A stretch of DNA of 64,000 nucleotides. It comes from Thermomonas beijingensis. Lineage in GTDB: Bacteria; Pseudomonadota; Gammaproteobacteria; Xanthomonadales; Xanthomonadaceae. The notes under the pieces are model-generated. The model was not told where the DNA came from and searched no databases. It was given only the letters and a program-made list of their open reading frames with translations. The position numbers were made by a program, and so were the translations under genes. Shown one piece after another: positions 1 to 8,485 of this stretch. Every line of letters begins with the position of its first letter. The first letter of the stretch is position 1. Location of the stretch: positions 868,001 to 932,000 of the forward strand of contig NZ_JAIQDJ010000001.1 in NCBI RefSeq assembly GCF_020034655.1, given 5' to 3'.

Positions 1-210
1 AAAGGTGGACGCATTGCCGGGCAATGGCCGGGGCTGGGCAAAACCCAGCTCAATGAAGGCCGCGACCTGTTGGCGACCACCGACATGCGCGCCTTGTTCA
101 AGGGCATCCTGCGCGAGCATCTGGAAGTGGGCAGCGACGCACTGGCGCGCAGCGTGTTCCCAGACAGTGCGGGCCTGCCATCGCTGCCGGGGTTGGTGCG
201 CGCGGGCTGA
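1..210 (+). CDS. DUF1501 family protein, C-terminal fragment
   Basis: The frame is open from the first base of the window and ends with TGA at 208-210, so only the last 69 residues are present. The residues GGRIAGQWPGL, followed by LNEGRDLLATTDMRALF and a final LPGLVRAG, match my memory of the C-terminus of DUF1501 proteins. These are usually Tat-exported and often paired with a DUF1800 gene, which would lie to the left of the window. The biochemical role of the family is not established. Family assignment is by recognition of the C-terminal pattern only. Confidence 0.7.
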   Translation, partial: KGGRIAGQWPGLGKTQLNEGRDLLATTDMRALFKGILREHLEVGSDALARSVFPDSAGLPSLPGLVRAG

Positions 211-285
211 CCTGTTTTTTTCGCAAATGGCGTTATGCTTTGACGAGGGCGCACATCACGCCATAACCCGGGGATATCTAAGCAT

Positions 286-627
286 ATGAATGACGTCACT
301 GCATCTTCCGAAGACCGCAATCTTGCAATGCTCACGCACCTGTCCGGCATCCTGCTGGGCTTCATCGTGCCGCTGATCATCTGGTTGACCAATAAAGACA
401 AAACCGACAAGGCTTGGCTGAACACACAGGCAGTGGAAGCGCTGAACTTCCAGATCACTATCGCGATTGCGTATGTGGCAGGTTCGGTATTGATGGCCGT
501 GCTGATCGGTTTTCTGATCATCCCGGTTGTAATTTTGGTCAACCTCGTTTTTTGCATCCTCGCCGGCATGGCCTGCAATAAAGGTGAAAGCTATCGCTAT
601 CCGTTCGCACTGCGTTTGATCAAATAA
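286..627 (+). CDS. DUF4870 domain membrane protein
   Basis: A 113-residue protein with a short polar start, then LTHLSGILLGFIVPLIIWL, a hydrophilic turn NKDKTDKAW, the signature QAVEALNFQIT, and two further hydrophobic stretches. That gives about three membrane segments, as in DUF4870 (Tic20-like) proteins of 100-130 residues. Function is unknown in bacteria; it probably sits in the inner membrane. The ATG lies 76 bp after the DUF1501 stop with only a weak Shine-Dalgarno. A good hairpin terminator follows at 648-673, so this gene looks like the end of its transcript. Confidence 0.8.
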   Translation: MNDVTASSEDRNLAMLTHLSGILLGFIVPLIIWLTNKDKTDKAWLNTQAVEALNFQITIAIAYVAGSVLMAVLIGFLIIPVVILVNLVFCILAGMACNKGESYRYPFALRLIK

Positions 628-647
628 TTGCAGGTGATTTGACAGAC

Positions 648-673
648 AAAAGGCCGGGGTAACCCGGTCTTTT
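648..673 (+). terminator. Rho-independent terminator after DUF4870 gene
   Basis: An A-rich, GC-cored inverted repeat (AAAAGGCCGGG, short loop, CCCGGTCTTTT) with one mismatch begins 20 bp after the DUF4870 stop. The 3' arm ends in TTTT, as expected for an intrinsic terminator reading rightwards. The remaining gap up to 803 shows nothing else I can name. Confidence 0.75.
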
Positions 674-802
674 GCTTGCGGACTGGCTATAAACCAGCCC
701 TACAACATACGCATCAATGCGCGCGCGGTGGATTCGTCGCGGCATCGCGTGCCAACGCGGCAAGACAGGTAAACTGAGCCTCCCTTTTCCGGCTGCGCGT
801 CC

Positions 803-1210
803 ATGTCCGAAATCCTGGTGCCCGTGTCGTTTGGCGAATTGCTGGACAAGATCGCCATCTTGCAGATCAAGTCCGAGCGCATGTCTGATCCTGGCAAGCT
901 GGTCAATGTGCGCAATGAGTTGGCTGTGCTGGAAACCACGTGGGCGGCGCACCCGGCATCGGCGCAGGACATCACCACGCTGCGTGCCGAGTTGAAGGCG
1001 GTCAACGAGCGGTTGTGGGTGATCGAGGATGACATCCGCCTGCAGGAAAAGGCGCAGGCATTTGATGCCGAATTCGTGCGACTGGCGCGCAGTGTGTATT
1101 TCGAGAACGACGTGCGCGCACGGGTGAAAAAGGACATCAACCTTGCACTGGGCTCGGCCTACGTCGAGGAAAAGTCGTATCAGGATTACGGCACCGGCAG
1201 CGGCGCGTAA
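803..1210 (+). CDS. DUF6165 family protein
   Basis: A 135-residue soluble protein without signal peptide or membrane segment. The start MSEILVPVSFGELLDKIAILQIKS and the later pattern RLWxIEDxIR and FENDxRARVKxxIN are what I recall of DUF6165, a small helical family often found near LPS or capsule glycosyltransferase genes. The neighbouring glycosyltransferase 9 and Kdo kinase fit that habit. It converges with the glycosyltransferase gene, with only 13 bp between the stops. Function is not known; a role in surface polysaccharide synthesis is inference from context. Confidence 0.75.
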   Translation: MSEILVPVSFGELLDKIAILQIKSERMSDPGKLVNVRNELAVLETTWAAHPASAQDITTLRAELKAVNERLWVIEDDIRLQEKAQAFDAEFVRLARSVYFENDVRARVKKDINLALGSAYVEEKSYQDYGTGSGA

Positions 1211-1223
1211 TGGGCTTGTGTCA

Positions 1224-2276
1224 TCAGCTGAAGTCGCTGCGGTAGCGTTCGAATGCAGCGATGGCATCGTTGGCGGTCACCAGATCCATCACGCCTTCGG
1301 CTTCGATTTTGCTGCCCCATTTGAGCGACGATGCGGGCTGTCCACGGTACTTGCGCGCGGCATCGTCATAGCGGTTCACGCAGTAGCGTCGGTCGGAATA
1401 CGGGCCGCTGCGTTCCGGGTTGGTGGCGGCATGCAGGCCCAATACCTTGCTGCCCATTGCGTTGGCGATATGCATCGGGCCCGAGTCTGGCGTCACCACC
1501 AAGTCGGCACGCGCCAGCAATGCGGGCAATTGCTTGAGGGTGTCCTTGCCGATCAGATCCAGTACACGTGTGCGGTTTGGCATGGCCGCCAAGAGGGCAT
1601 CGCCGGTGCTGCGCTCCAGATCGCTGCGGCCGCCACATAAAACCACGCGCCAATCTTGTGCGATGGCGTGTTCGGCCAGTGCTGCGTAGCGCTCTGCTCG
1701 CCAATTGCGCAGCGCATGGCTGGAGCAGGGCGAGATCAGCAGTGTATTGCGGCCATCTTCATCCCACTGCGCATGTGCCCAGGCATGCGCATCGGCCGGA
1801 ACCGGCAATTTCCATGTTACTTGCGAGCGGGTGAGTCCCAGGGGTTCGCAGAAGCGGCCAATGGCATCCAATACATGCCCGTCGATGACTTCGGGGATGC
1901 GTTCATTGACGACCAAGCCGTGGCCTTCCTTGCTGCGACTGCGGTCATAACCAATCTTGCGTTGCGCCGGGATGAACGCCGATAGCAAATTCGCGCGGGT
2001 GGAGACCTGCAGTTGCAGCAGTGCATCGAAACGCTGGCCAAGTTCGCGGCGGAGTGCGCGCATGCCCTGCAGCCCGCTACGTTTGTCGTATTCGACAAAA
2101 CGCACGCCGGGCAAGCCATCCAGCAGGCGATGTTCGGCCTTGCCAATCACCCAGTGCAGCTCGGCGTTAGGCAAGCCCGTGCGCAGTGTATGCAGCAGTG
2201 GCAGCACATGGGTGACATCGCCCAATGCCGACAAGCGCAGCAGGCAAATGGAGCGGGGGGCTTCGAAATTAGGCAC
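1224..2276 (-). CDS. Glycosyltransferase family 9 (LPS heptosyltransferase-like)
   Basis: 350 residues. The N-terminus [19 protein letters not shown] is the GT9 Rossmann start, and the C-terminal half carries [22 protein letters not shown], the donor-binding D-S-G-P-xH-xA signature of ADP-heptose:LPS heptosyltransferases. These enzymes add heptose to the inner core of lipopolysaccharide on the cytoplasmic face of the inner membrane. The pairing with kdkA supports an inner-core role, but GT9 paralogues (WaaC, WaaF, WaaQ) cannot be told apart by eye. The start is a GTG, the only candidate close to the first beta strand. It lies 20 bp from the divergent kdkA start. Confidence 0.85.
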   Translation of the reverse strand: MPNFEAPRSICLLRLSALGDVTHVLPLLHTLRTGLPNAELHWVIGKAEHRLLDGLPGVRFVEYDKRSGLQGMRALRRELGQRFDALLQLQVSTRANLLSAFIPAQRKIGYDRSRSKEGHGLVVNERIPEVIDGHVLDAIGRFCEPLGLTRSQVTWKLPVPADAHAWAHAQWDEDGRNTLLISPCSSHALRNWRAERYAALAEHAIAQDWRVVLCGGRSDLERSTGDALLAAMPNRTRVLDLIGKDTLKQLPALLARADLVVTPDSGPMHIANAMGSKVLGLHAATNPERSGPYSDRRYCVNRYDDAARKYRGQPASSLKWGSKIEAEGVMDLVTANDAIAAFERYRSDFS

Positions 2277-2296
2277 GTATTGCTACACTCGTAGGA

Positions 2297-3040
2297 ATGA
2301 CTGGATTCGATGCCAATGAGCACCTGACACCATTCCGCGATGGACGCGGCTATGGTGCAATTTTGTTCGACCGCACCCAGATCAGGCAACCCGACCCGCT
2401 TTGGTTTGATCCCACGCACTGGGGTGCGGCTGCGCAGCCGGTGGCGGAAGGTGGCCGTGGCGGCGCGTGGTGGATTGATTTTGGTGAAGGTGATGCGTTT
2501 TTGCGGCATTACTTGCGCGGCGGCCTGGCGGCCAAACTCAGCCACGATGCGCATTTGTGGCGCGGTATCCAGCATGTCCGCAGCTTTGCCGAATTCCGCC
2601 TGTTACGGATATTGCGGGATAAGAAATTACCGGTGCCGCTGCCATTTGCAGCGTGGTATCGGCGCGAAGGGTTGCATTATCGAGCCGCGATCTTGATGCA
2701 GCGCTTGCAGCATGTGCATTCGCTGGCGGTGTTGGCCGCGACGGGCGATGCGCCGTGGACGGCTGCAGGTGAGCTGGTGGCGCGCTTTCATCGCGCAGGG
2801 ATGGATCATGCGGATCTCAATGCGCACAACATTTTGTTTGATGTCAGCGGTCAAGGCTGGATGATTGATTTCGATCGCTCGCATTTGCGCATTCCAGCAA
2901 CTGCATGGCGGGAAGCCAATTTGCAGCGCTTGCAGCGGTCTTTACGCAAATTGGCTGGTGCTCGCAGCATGACGCAAGTGGATGCGGAGTTTGCGCAATT
3001 GCGCGCGGCCTACCAACAGGCGTGGGATCGCGGGTACTGA
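2297..3040 (+). CDS. kdkA: 3-deoxy-D-manno-octulosonic acid (Kdo) kinase
   Basis: 247 residues with a small-molecule kinase fold. The catalytic loop [14 protein letters not shown] is at about residues 169-182 and the metal-binding DFDRS at about 191-195. GGRGGAWW near residue 52 resembles the nucleotide-binding glycine stretch of KdkA. In the family the enzyme uses ATP to phosphorylate the 4-position of Kdo on lipid A, in the cytoplasm. Length agrees with known KdkA (about 240-250). A TACACT hexamer at 2283-2288 could be its -10 box, which would leave almost no leader. The 4.5S RNA gene follows on the other strand. Confidence 0.88.
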   Translation: MTGFDANEHLTPFRDGRGYGAILFDRTQIRQPDPLWFDPTHWGAAAQPVAEGGRGGAWWIDFGEGDAFLRHYLRGGLAAKLSHDAHLWRGIQHVRSFAEFRLLRILRDKKLPVPLPFAAWYRREGLHYRAAILMQRLQHVHSLAVLAATGDAPWTAAGELVARFHRAGMDHADLNAHNILFDVSGQGWMIDFDRSHLRIPATAWREANLQRLQRSLRKLAGARSMTQVDAEFAQLRAAYQQAWDRGY

Positions 3041-3061
3041 GCAGGGTACGGCTGAAAAGGC

Positions 3062-3169
3062 GGTGGCCCCGCCGGCTGACCTCGGCACCCGCATCAGTCG
3101 ATACCGTTGCTGCCTTCCGGCCCTGGCGGGGTTTTCGACCTAGCGTCGCGAGGGGCCGACGGGGCCACC
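3062..3169 (-). ncRNA. ffs: 4.5S signal recognition particle RNA
   Basis: On the minus strand the ends pair over about 14 bp (GGTGGCCCCG against CGGGGCCACC). The centre carries GGGCCGGAAGGCAGCAACGG, which is the conserved SRP domain IV tip: the GGAA tetraloop and the internal A/C-rich loop that binds Ffh. The length, about 108 nt, fits the small bacterial SRP RNA. Exact ends are set by the helix and may be off by a few bases. With kdkA and the Pro-Glu protein either side, this RNA accounts for the otherwise gene-free stretch 3041-3341. I see nothing further in 3170-3341. Confidence 0.93.
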
Positions 3170-3341
3170 ATGGAGACTGCCCGGGCCTGTTGTCTGCCCG
3201 AGTCGTGGATCGTGCATTGCCCGCTGCGAGGTGCATTGCACCGGATGCCGGCAGGGTGAGGCGAGGACCACGGAAAAGCGAGGCGCAAGTTTACATGCTT
3301 TGCGCGACAAAGTCGCCGCACCCGGCAACAATGAGCTGCAA

Positions 3342-4352
3342 TCAATGTCCGCGCATGCGGCCAAACAACCCTGCGGGCTTCTGTGGGGCGGTGGAGGGCG
3401 GTGGTGCATCCCCCGCCGGTTCGGCGTAACCGGTAGCGAGGTTGGCGTTGATGAAAGCGTTGACCTCATCAACCGATACGCCACTGGCCTCGGCAATTTC
3501 AGTGACGTTGGCTGGTCCTTTCATCATCACGGTGGCAATGCGGAAGTGCTTGGGGTATTCGCGCTCGGTCTGCGGCCATTTCTTGAGCTGGTATTTGCCG
3601 GAGGTCGCCGCATCCGACAGCAGGCCGCCCAGCCATTGCAGGCGCGATAGAGGCTGCGCAGCCCCCAGCTTGGCGGCCTCGGCGGTCCATTCGGCAGTAT
3701 CCAGCGGAACAAAATCAGCGGCCTGCACTTCACCTTCAAAGCAGACAGCAAGCGGTTTCAGGGTGGCCGAACCATGCCAAACACCTGCATTGGCATCGAT
3801 CAGCAATGCAGGTTGCTGCTCCCGCTGCAAGCGAACCGGTTTAGACAAGCGATGTGGAGTGAGCCAGTGCTGCAGACTACGAATGACAGGCTGCTCTGGA
3901 GTGATTGGCTCCGGTTCCGGCTCTGGCTCTGGCTCTGGCTCTGGCTCCGGCATCGGTATCGACTCAGCTGCCGTCTCTGCCATGGGAGTGGTTGCAATGG
4001 CTGCTTGCGCAATCTCCGGACGGGCATCTGCGGAGGATGATGGAAGGTCAGTGGCGATTTCGCTTAACAGTACAGTCAGGTCGTTGGCACTGATCGGGTG
4101 TGGCAGGCGGTAATCGGTCTGCTGGCGATCAACCGACGAAAGTCCAATGACCTTGCGCCCCATCGAATGCAGCCGCAGCCAGCTCATCGGCCCGTACAAG
4201 CTGTCCATGTCGATCAGAACGTAGTCGGCGTTATCACCGTCGACCAAAGTCCAGTGATGGCCGGTTTCGGCATTGGCAATCTTGAAAGCCGATTGCACTT
4301 CGGCTTCCGTTTTGCGATCCATTCCGGTGGTACCCAGGGTCAGCGCCATCAT
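3342..4352 (-). CDS. Hypothetical protein with Pro-Glu repeat linker
   Basis: 336 residues, not recognised with a named function. Residues 1-105 look like a compact alpha/beta domain (WTLVDGDNADYVLIDMDS, then GRKVIGLSS), reminiscent of a degenerate receiver domain. Residues about 134-150 are eight Pro-Glu repeats. Residues 165-310 form a second domain ending in FRIATVMMKGPANVTEIAE and SVDEVNAFINANL, which resembles a small winged-helix or effector-type end. AGGA lies just upstream of the ATG-ATG start. The linker is encoded by repeated GGCTCT hexamers on the plus strand. I recall similar conserved hypothetical proteins in xanthomonads. A regulatory or motility role is a guess only. Confidence 0.6.
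   Translation of the reverse strand: MMALTLGTTGMDRKTEAEVQSAFKIANAETGHHWTLVDGDNADYVLIDMDSLYGPMSWLRLHSMGRKVIGLSSVDRQQTDYRLPHPISANDLTVLLSEIATDLPSSSADARPEIAQAAIATTPMAETAAESIPMPEPEPEPEPEPEPEPITPEQPVIRSLQHWLTPHRLSKPVRLQREQQPALLIDANAGVWHGSATLKPLAVCFEGEVQAADFVPLDTAEWTAEAAKLGAAQPLSRLQWLGGLLSDAATSGKYQLKKWPQTEREYPKHFRIATVMMKGPANVTEIAEASGVSVDEVNAFINANLATGYAEPAGDAPPPSTAPQKPAGLFGRMRGH
3907..3954. repeat. Hexanucleotide microsatellite (GGCTCY)8
   Basis: Eight tandem hexamers in series: GGCTCC, GGTTCC, five identical GGCTCT, then GGCTCC. They encode the Pro-Glu run of the minus-strand hypothetical protein. Unit length is a multiple of three, so copy-number changes would lengthen or shorten the linker without breaking the frame. 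Confidence 0.9.
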
Positions 4353-4428
4353 CGTTTCCTGTGACTTCCGTGGGCAGTGTTGCCAAGCTGCGGCTCCACG
4401 TCAATGGCAAGAGGTCATGGAGTTGTGC

Positions 4429-5127
4429 TCACGACCGCTGCAATGGTGCAATCGGTGACCGCCGTGGGTGTTTGGGTAATTGCGCGCGCAAGAAAGCCAT
4501 CTGGTCGGCCAAGATATTGCGATTAGACAAAATCAGGTGCTCAACCCAACTGGGGCGATAAGGAATGGCGAGCAGGGGCATCTGCGCTTGCTGCAGCGTG
4601 CGGCTGCCCTTGCGGGAATTGCAGTGCACGCAGGCAGTGACGACGTTTTCCCAGACATCGCGGCCTCCTTTTGAGGTGGGTTGCACATGGTCGCGGGTGA
4701 GCGCATGGCGTTGGAATTGACGGCCGCAATACAGGCACAGGAATTGGTCGCGGGCAAATAGCGCCAGATTGGTCAGGGTTGGCGTAGGATCCATCGCCTG
4801 TGGGCGCACATGCCCACGCGCGGCGATGATGGGGTGCAGCAGGATCTGGCTGCGCAGGCCGCTGTTGCGATTAATGCCGCCATGCACGGCAAGGCAGGGT
4901 TCGCCCAGCGTCCACGCCACGGCATTCCGGGCATACAGACAGGTCGCGTCTTGCCAGCTGAGCCAGTCCAAGGCGCGGCCATGCGCATCCAGACCAAGAA
5001 AGCGCAGAGCCGGCGCAAAGGCAAGTGCCGGGTTGCCTGCGGCAAGGGAAACAAACCCGTCCGCGCACAGGTGAGCGGAATCATCGCCGGTATGGGCCGG
5101 GCGTACGAGCGCTGTATCGGTCTCCAT
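4429..5127 (-). CDS. HNH endonuclease
   Basis: 232 residues. The C-terminal half has the HNH zinc-finger nuclease core: CLYCGRQF, then LTRDHVQPTSKGG, WENVVTAC, and HCNSRKG, that is two CxxC pairs around the catalytic DH and N residues. The N-terminal 100 residues are not recognised. Proteins of this build are common stand-alone genes in proteobacteria and annotated simply as HNH endonucleases; their substrate is unknown. No methylase or other restriction partner is adjacent, so I do not call it a restriction system. The start codon choice is weakly supported, since no clear Shine-Dalgarno is seen. Confidence 0.82.
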   Translation of the reverse strand: METDTALVRPAHTGDDSAHLCADGFVSLAAGNPALAFAPALRFLGLDAHGRALDWLSWQDATCLYARNAVAWTLGEPCLAVHGGINRNSGLRSQILLHPIIAARGHVRPQAMDPTPTLTNLALFARDQFLCLYCGRQFQRHALTRDHVQPTSKGGRDVWENVVTACVHCNSRKGSRTLQQAQMPLLAIPYRPSWVEHLILSNRNILADQMAFLRAQLPKHPRRSPIAPLQRS

Positions 5128-5197
5128 CGGGAAACCAGCTTATACGCTTTTGATGACGGTTTGGATATGGCGCTGGCCGTCATCCGCCCTGTGGGGC

Positions 5198-5228
5198 CCT
5201 TCTCCCCACACGCAACGCGGGGAGAAGG
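5198..5228. terminator. Palindromic hairpin after acyl-CoA dehydrogenase gene
   Basis: A perfect 10-bp inverted repeat (CCTTCTCCCC ... GGGGAGAAGG) with an 11-nt loop sits 12 bp beyond the dehydrogenase stop. It has no run of Ts on either side, so it may be a transcript-stabilising or REP-type hairpin rather than a true intrinsic terminator. Confidence 0.5.
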
Positions 5229-5239
5229 ATATGCGGCGG

Positions 5240-7033
5240 TTACTCGGCGCCGAAGCCTGCATCCGGCAATGCCATCAGCGGGCTGGCACCGGCTTCGATG
5301 GCGGCTTTGTGGGCCAGTGTGCGCGGCAGCATGCGGGCGAAGTAGAAGCGGGCGGTATCGCGCTTGGCATCCTTGAATGCTTGCGGTTTGCTGGTGGCAT
5401 TGACGGCGGCCACGCTGCGTGCCCACCAGTAGGCCAGTACCACGTAGCCGGAATAGAACAGATAGTCGGTACTGGCAGCGCCCAATTCGTCCGGGTTGCT
5501 GGCGGCGCGGGTCAGGGTGTCGATGGTGAGTTTGCCCCATTCCTGGCATTTGCTGCGCAGGGGGGCAATGAATTCGGCCAGCGCCGCATCGCCTTCATGT
5601 TGCTTGGCGAAGGCTTCCACTTCGCCGAGGAACAACTTCAGCCCCGCGCCTTGGGTGGCGGCGGTTTTGCGGCCGATCAAATCCAAGGCTTGGATGCCGG
5701 TGGTGCCTTCGTACAAGGTGGTGATGCGGGCATCGCGGGCGTATTGCTCCATGCCGTGCTCATGGATGTAGCCGTGGCCACCGAAGCACTGCAGTGCGTT
5801 GTAGGTGTTCTCAATGCTCCATTCGGTCAGGCAAGCTTTGGAGATCGGGGTGAGGAAGCTGACCAGGGTATGCGCACGTTCGCGCTCGGCCGGGTCGCTG
5901 GCGTGTTCGGCCACATCCAGCAGCGAATAGGCGTGCAGACTGAGCAAGCGGCCACCTTCCACCAGTGATTTTTGCGACAGCAGCATGCGCCGTACGTCGG
6001 GCTGCACGATGAGCGGATCGGCCGGTTTGTCGGGGCACTTCGGGCCCGTGAGTGAACGCGATTGCAGGCGTTCACGGGCATAGCGCAGCGCGTTCTGGTA
6101 GGCGCGTTCAGACAGGCCGAGGCCTTGCACGCCCACGCCGAGGCGGGCCGAGTTCATCATCACGAACATCGCCTGCAAGCCTTTGTGCGGCTCGCCCAGC
6201 AGATAGCCTTCGGCACCATCGAAATTCATCACGCAGGTGGCGGAACCATGAATGCCCATCTTGTGTTCGATCGCGCCACAGCGCACGGCATTGCGCGCGC
6301 CCACGCTGCCATCGCGGGCTACCTTGAATTTGGGCACCACAAATAGCGAAATGCCTTTCGCGCCGGCCGGTGCATCCGGTAGTTTGGCCAGCACCAGATG
6401 GATGATGTTGGGCACCAGATCATGCTCGCCGGCGGTAATGAAGATCTTGGTGCCGGTGACGGCATAGGTGCCATCGGCCTGCGGTTCGGCGCGGGTCTTG
6501 AGCAGGCCGAGGTCGGTGCCGCAATGTGGCTCGGTCAGGCACATGGTGCCGGTCCACTGGCCGGACACCAGCGGCTTCAGAAATACGTCCTGCTGCCAAG
6601 CTTCGCCATAGGTTTCCAGCGCCTTCACCGCGCCATGACTGAGCATAGGGAAATTGCCCCACGCCAGATTGGCAGAATCCACCAGTTCGGTCAGCACCCC
6701 GCCCAGCAGCGCGGGCATGCCTTGGCCGCCATGTTCAGGGGCATTGGTCAGGCCGGTCCAGCCACCCTCGACAAACGTATCGAAGGCTTGCTTGAATCCG
6801 GGCGGCGGGGTGACATCGCCGGTGGCCTTGTCGAAGTTGCAACCGATCTCATCGCCAATTTTGTTGAGTGGTGCCAGCACCGTTTCGGCGAAGCGCGCCG
6901 CTTCCTCCAGCACCGCATCAGCCAGTTCACGGTTGACGTCGGCAAAGCCGAGCTTGGCGCAATGCGCCTCTGCACCGAGTACATCAAACAGGGCAAAGCG
7001 CAGATCGTCGAGGGGGGCTTTGTAAGTGCTCAT
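5240..7033 (-). CDS. Acyl-CoA dehydrogenase (DmdC/FadE-like, long form)
   Basis: 597 residues, the length of the long acyl-CoA dehydrogenases that carry the extra C-terminal domain (the DmdC, 3-methylmercaptopropionyl-CoA dehydrogenase group). Visible marks are TGTMCLTEPHCGTDLG in the middle domain (FAD and substrate contacts), and QCFGGHGYIHEHGMEQYARDARI followed by LYEGTTGIQALDLIGRK, the signature near the C-terminal FAD region. The reaction is FAD-dependent alpha,beta-desaturation of an acyl-CoA with electrons passed to ETF. The chain-length preference cannot be read from sequence, and fatty-acid beta-oxidation is the likeliest role here. It is a single gene with a hairpin after it. Confidence 0.88.
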   Translation of the reverse strand: MSTYKAPLDDLRFALFDVLGAEAHCAKLGFADVNRELADAVLEEAARFAETVLAPLNKIGDEIGCNFDKATGDVTPPPGFKQAFDTFVEGGWTGLTNAPEHGGQGMPALLGGVLTELVDSANLAWGNFPMLSHGAVKALETYGEAWQQDVFLKPLVSGQWTGTMCLTEPHCGTDLGLLKTRAEPQADGTYAVTGTKIFITAGEHDLVPNIIHLVLAKLPDAPAGAKGISLFVVPKFKVARDGSVGARNAVRCGAIEHKMGIHGSATCVMNFDGAEGYLLGEPHKGLQAMFVMMNSARLGVGVQGLGLSERAYQNALRYARERLQSRSLTGPKCPDKPADPLIVQPDVRRMLLSQKSLVEGGRLLSLHAYSLLDVAEHASDPAERERAHTLVSFLTPISKACLTEWSIENTYNALQCFGGHGYIHEHGMEQYARDARITTLYEGTTGIQALDLIGRKTAATQGAGLKLFLGEVEAFAKQHEGDAALAEFIAPLRSKCQEWGKLTIDTLTRAASNPDELGAASTDYLFYSGYVVLAYWWARSVAAVNATSKPQAFKDAKRDTARFYFARMLPRTLAHKAAIEAGASPLMALPDAGFGAE

Positions 7034-7132
7034 GACGGGTGTCCGTGCAGATGCAGGCCGACGACCGGCCTGCAGGGATTTTCAGCATACTGCTGCGTAT
7101 GTTGAGCGAATACTCTAGTTCGGGAAATCGCC

Positions 7133-7603
7133 TTAGCGCAGCGCCCCGGGCAGCCCCGGCACGGGCGATAGCGCGCTTTCGCGCTTGATGTCCCACGACT
7201 TCTGTTTGCCGTCTTGCGGGGTGGCGGCCAGACTGCCGCTCAAGGTGTACGCCAGGCCGCGGCCGTCGGCCAAAGCGCTGGCGATGCGGGCGCGACCGGA
7301 CGGCAGGGGGGTGAGGATGGCGTTGACCACATCGGCCGATTCCGGACCGATGTCCAGCCCCGGCTGCACCTCGAGTTTGGCGGCCGGGCCGTTGTCAAAG
7401 CGGATGTCCAGCGAGGCTTTGTCAAAGCGCATCGCAATGCTGCTGTAGTTCTGCAAGCGCAGCTGTACATCCCATTGGCCATCGCTGCGCACGGTGAGCT
7501 GTTGCAGGCTGGCGGTGGGTTCGGAAACGCGCCGCACCGGGCCGCTGCTGCATGCCGCCAGCAGGAAAGAGAGTGCTGTGATGCTGGCAAACCGACGGAT
7601 CAT
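7133..7603 (-). CDS. Small LEA14-like outer-membrane or periplasmic lipoprotein
   Basis: 156 residues from the ATG at 7603, which has GGAG seven bases before it. The longer open frame upstream lacks such a site. Residues 1-18 form a lipoprotein signal, with the lipobox LLAAC placing the modified cysteine at about residue 17. The rest (LTVRSDGQWDVQLRLQNYS, AMRFDKASLDIRFD) is a beta-sandwich pattern like LEA14/Why-domain proteins, whose role is unclear. It lies between the acyl-CoA dehydrogenase and a short hypothetical gene, all on the same strand. The domain name is tentative and the lipoprotein call is firm. Confidence 0.7.
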   Translation of the reverse strand: MIRRFASITALSFLLAACSSGPVRRVSEPTASLQQLTVRSDGQWDVQLRLQNYSSIAMRFDKASLDIRFDNGPAAKLEVQPGLDIGPESADVVNAILTPLPSGRARIASALADGRGLAYTLSGSLAATPQDGKQKSWDIKRESALSPVPGLPGALR

Positions 7604-7655
7604 GTGTACGCTCCGGGGGGAATCCGGCAAGCATACCCGCCGATCAGTACATCCA

Positions 7656-7841
7656 TCAGAAGCCTTGGTCATTAGCAACCGGCAATTCGCGGATATACAA
7701 ATCCTTGGCCGCGATATAGGCCTCGGCGAAGCGATACGCTTCGCGACCCATATCGATACGCGCCTCCTGACTCAGCGGCTGGCTGCCATTGGCGTGCACC
7801 AATTGCGCGTACAGGGTCAGGGCGATGTCGTGGATGTCCAT
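7656..7841 (-). CDS. Small hypothetical protein
   Basis: 61 residues from the ATG at 7841; not recognised. It is acidic and helical in look (ALTLYAQLVHANG, EARIDMGREAYRFAEAYIAA), with no signal peptide or membrane segment. The frame is also open upstream to 7952, with an ATG overlapping the pnuT stop, but that extension would read through the hairpin at 7882-7907. I therefore prefer the inner start, though it has no convincing Shine-Dalgarno. It could belong to the thiamine-uptake transcript or be separate. Confidence 0.5.
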   Translation of the reverse strand: MDIHDIALTLYAQLVHANGSQPLSQEARIDMGREAYRFAEAYIAAKDLYIRELPVANDQGF

Positions 7842-7881
7842 GTTCAAGTGCGTTGTGTTGGGTGATGCGAGCGAACATACA

Positions 7882-7907
7882 CCCCCACGCCGGTACAGGC
7901 GAGGGGG
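7882..7907 (-). terminator. Hairpin after the PnuT-like gene
   Basis: On the minus strand, eight bases after the pnuT stop, CCCCC-T-CGCC pairs with GGCG-T-GGGGG around a six-base loop (one T:T mismatch). It could end or attenuate the riboswitch-controlled transcript. It lacks a T run. Confidence 0.45.
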
Positions 7908-7915
7908 GGCTGCAG

Positions 7916-8485
7916 TCATGCCGCCGCAGCGGCCTGTCCCGCGTGTCGCCAATCGCGCCAGCCTTTCAATGCCAGCACCACAAATCCGGTGTACAGCATG
8001 GCAGTGACATGCAAATCTTTATGCAGGTACATGCCGATATAGACCACATCCACCGCGATCCACATCCACCACGCGGCGATGTGACGACGGTTTTGCCACC
8101 ATTGCCCGACCAGACTGAACGCCGTCAGGAAAGCATCCAGCCACGGCAGCGATGCGTGGGTGAAGGTGTGCATGATGTAGCCCAGTGCAAAACCACCGAG
8201 CAGACCAATCATCAGGTGCAGGCCGGCCAGGCGTGGAGCCAGGCCGGCCACCTGCACATGGCCAGTACTGTCCAGATGGCGCAGCCAGCGTAGCCAGCCA
8301 GAAATCAGCATCGCCACGTAAGCACATTGCAGCAGCACGTCCGAATACAACCGGGCGTCGATGAACACCCAGATGTACACCGAGATCGACGCCAGCCCCA
8401 CCGGATAGCACCATGGGCTGCGCCGCGTGGTCAGCCAGACCGCACCGGCGCTGAGGCACGCAGCGAAGATCTCGTGCAGTGGCAT
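7916..8485 (-). CDS. pnuT: PnuC-family permease, probable thiamine transporter PnuT
   Basis: 189 residues with seven or so hydrophobic segments. The PnuC marks are seen: WCYPVGLASISVYIWVFIDARLYSDVLLQ, GWLRWLRHL, and near the end WMWIAVDVVYIGMYL and LYTGFVVLALKGWRDWR. PnuC proteins carry nicotinamide riboside across the inner membrane. The PnuT subgroup carries thiamine and is found under TPP riboswitches. Here the start ATG overlaps the stop of the TonB receptor (TAATG), and a TPP riboswitch precedes that receptor, so thiamine is the likely cargo. The substrate call is inference from context and the family call is from sequence. Confidence 0.82.
   Translation of the reverse strand: MPLHEIFAACLSAGAVWLTTRRSPWCYPVGLASISVYIWVFIDARLYSDVLLQCAYVAMLISGWLRWLRHLDSTGHVQVAGLAPRLAGLHLMIGLLGGFALGYIMHTFTHASLPWLDAFLTAFSLVGQWWQNRRHIAAWWMWIAVDVVYIGMYLHKDLHVTAMLYTGFVVLALKGWRDWRHAGQAAAAA

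Noticed and set aside
4429-5127. HNH nuclease as part of a restriction or defence system
   Set aside because: No methylase, specificity subunit or other defence gene is adjacent; neighbours are a hypothetical protein and an acyl-CoA dehydrogenase.
7051-7076. GCAGGCCG/CGGCCTGC hairpin between the acyl-CoA dehydrogenase and lipoprotein genes as a terminator
   Set aside because: The stem is good, but there is no T run on either strand and it lies close before the dehydrogenase start; it could be a leader structure, so I do not list it as a feature.
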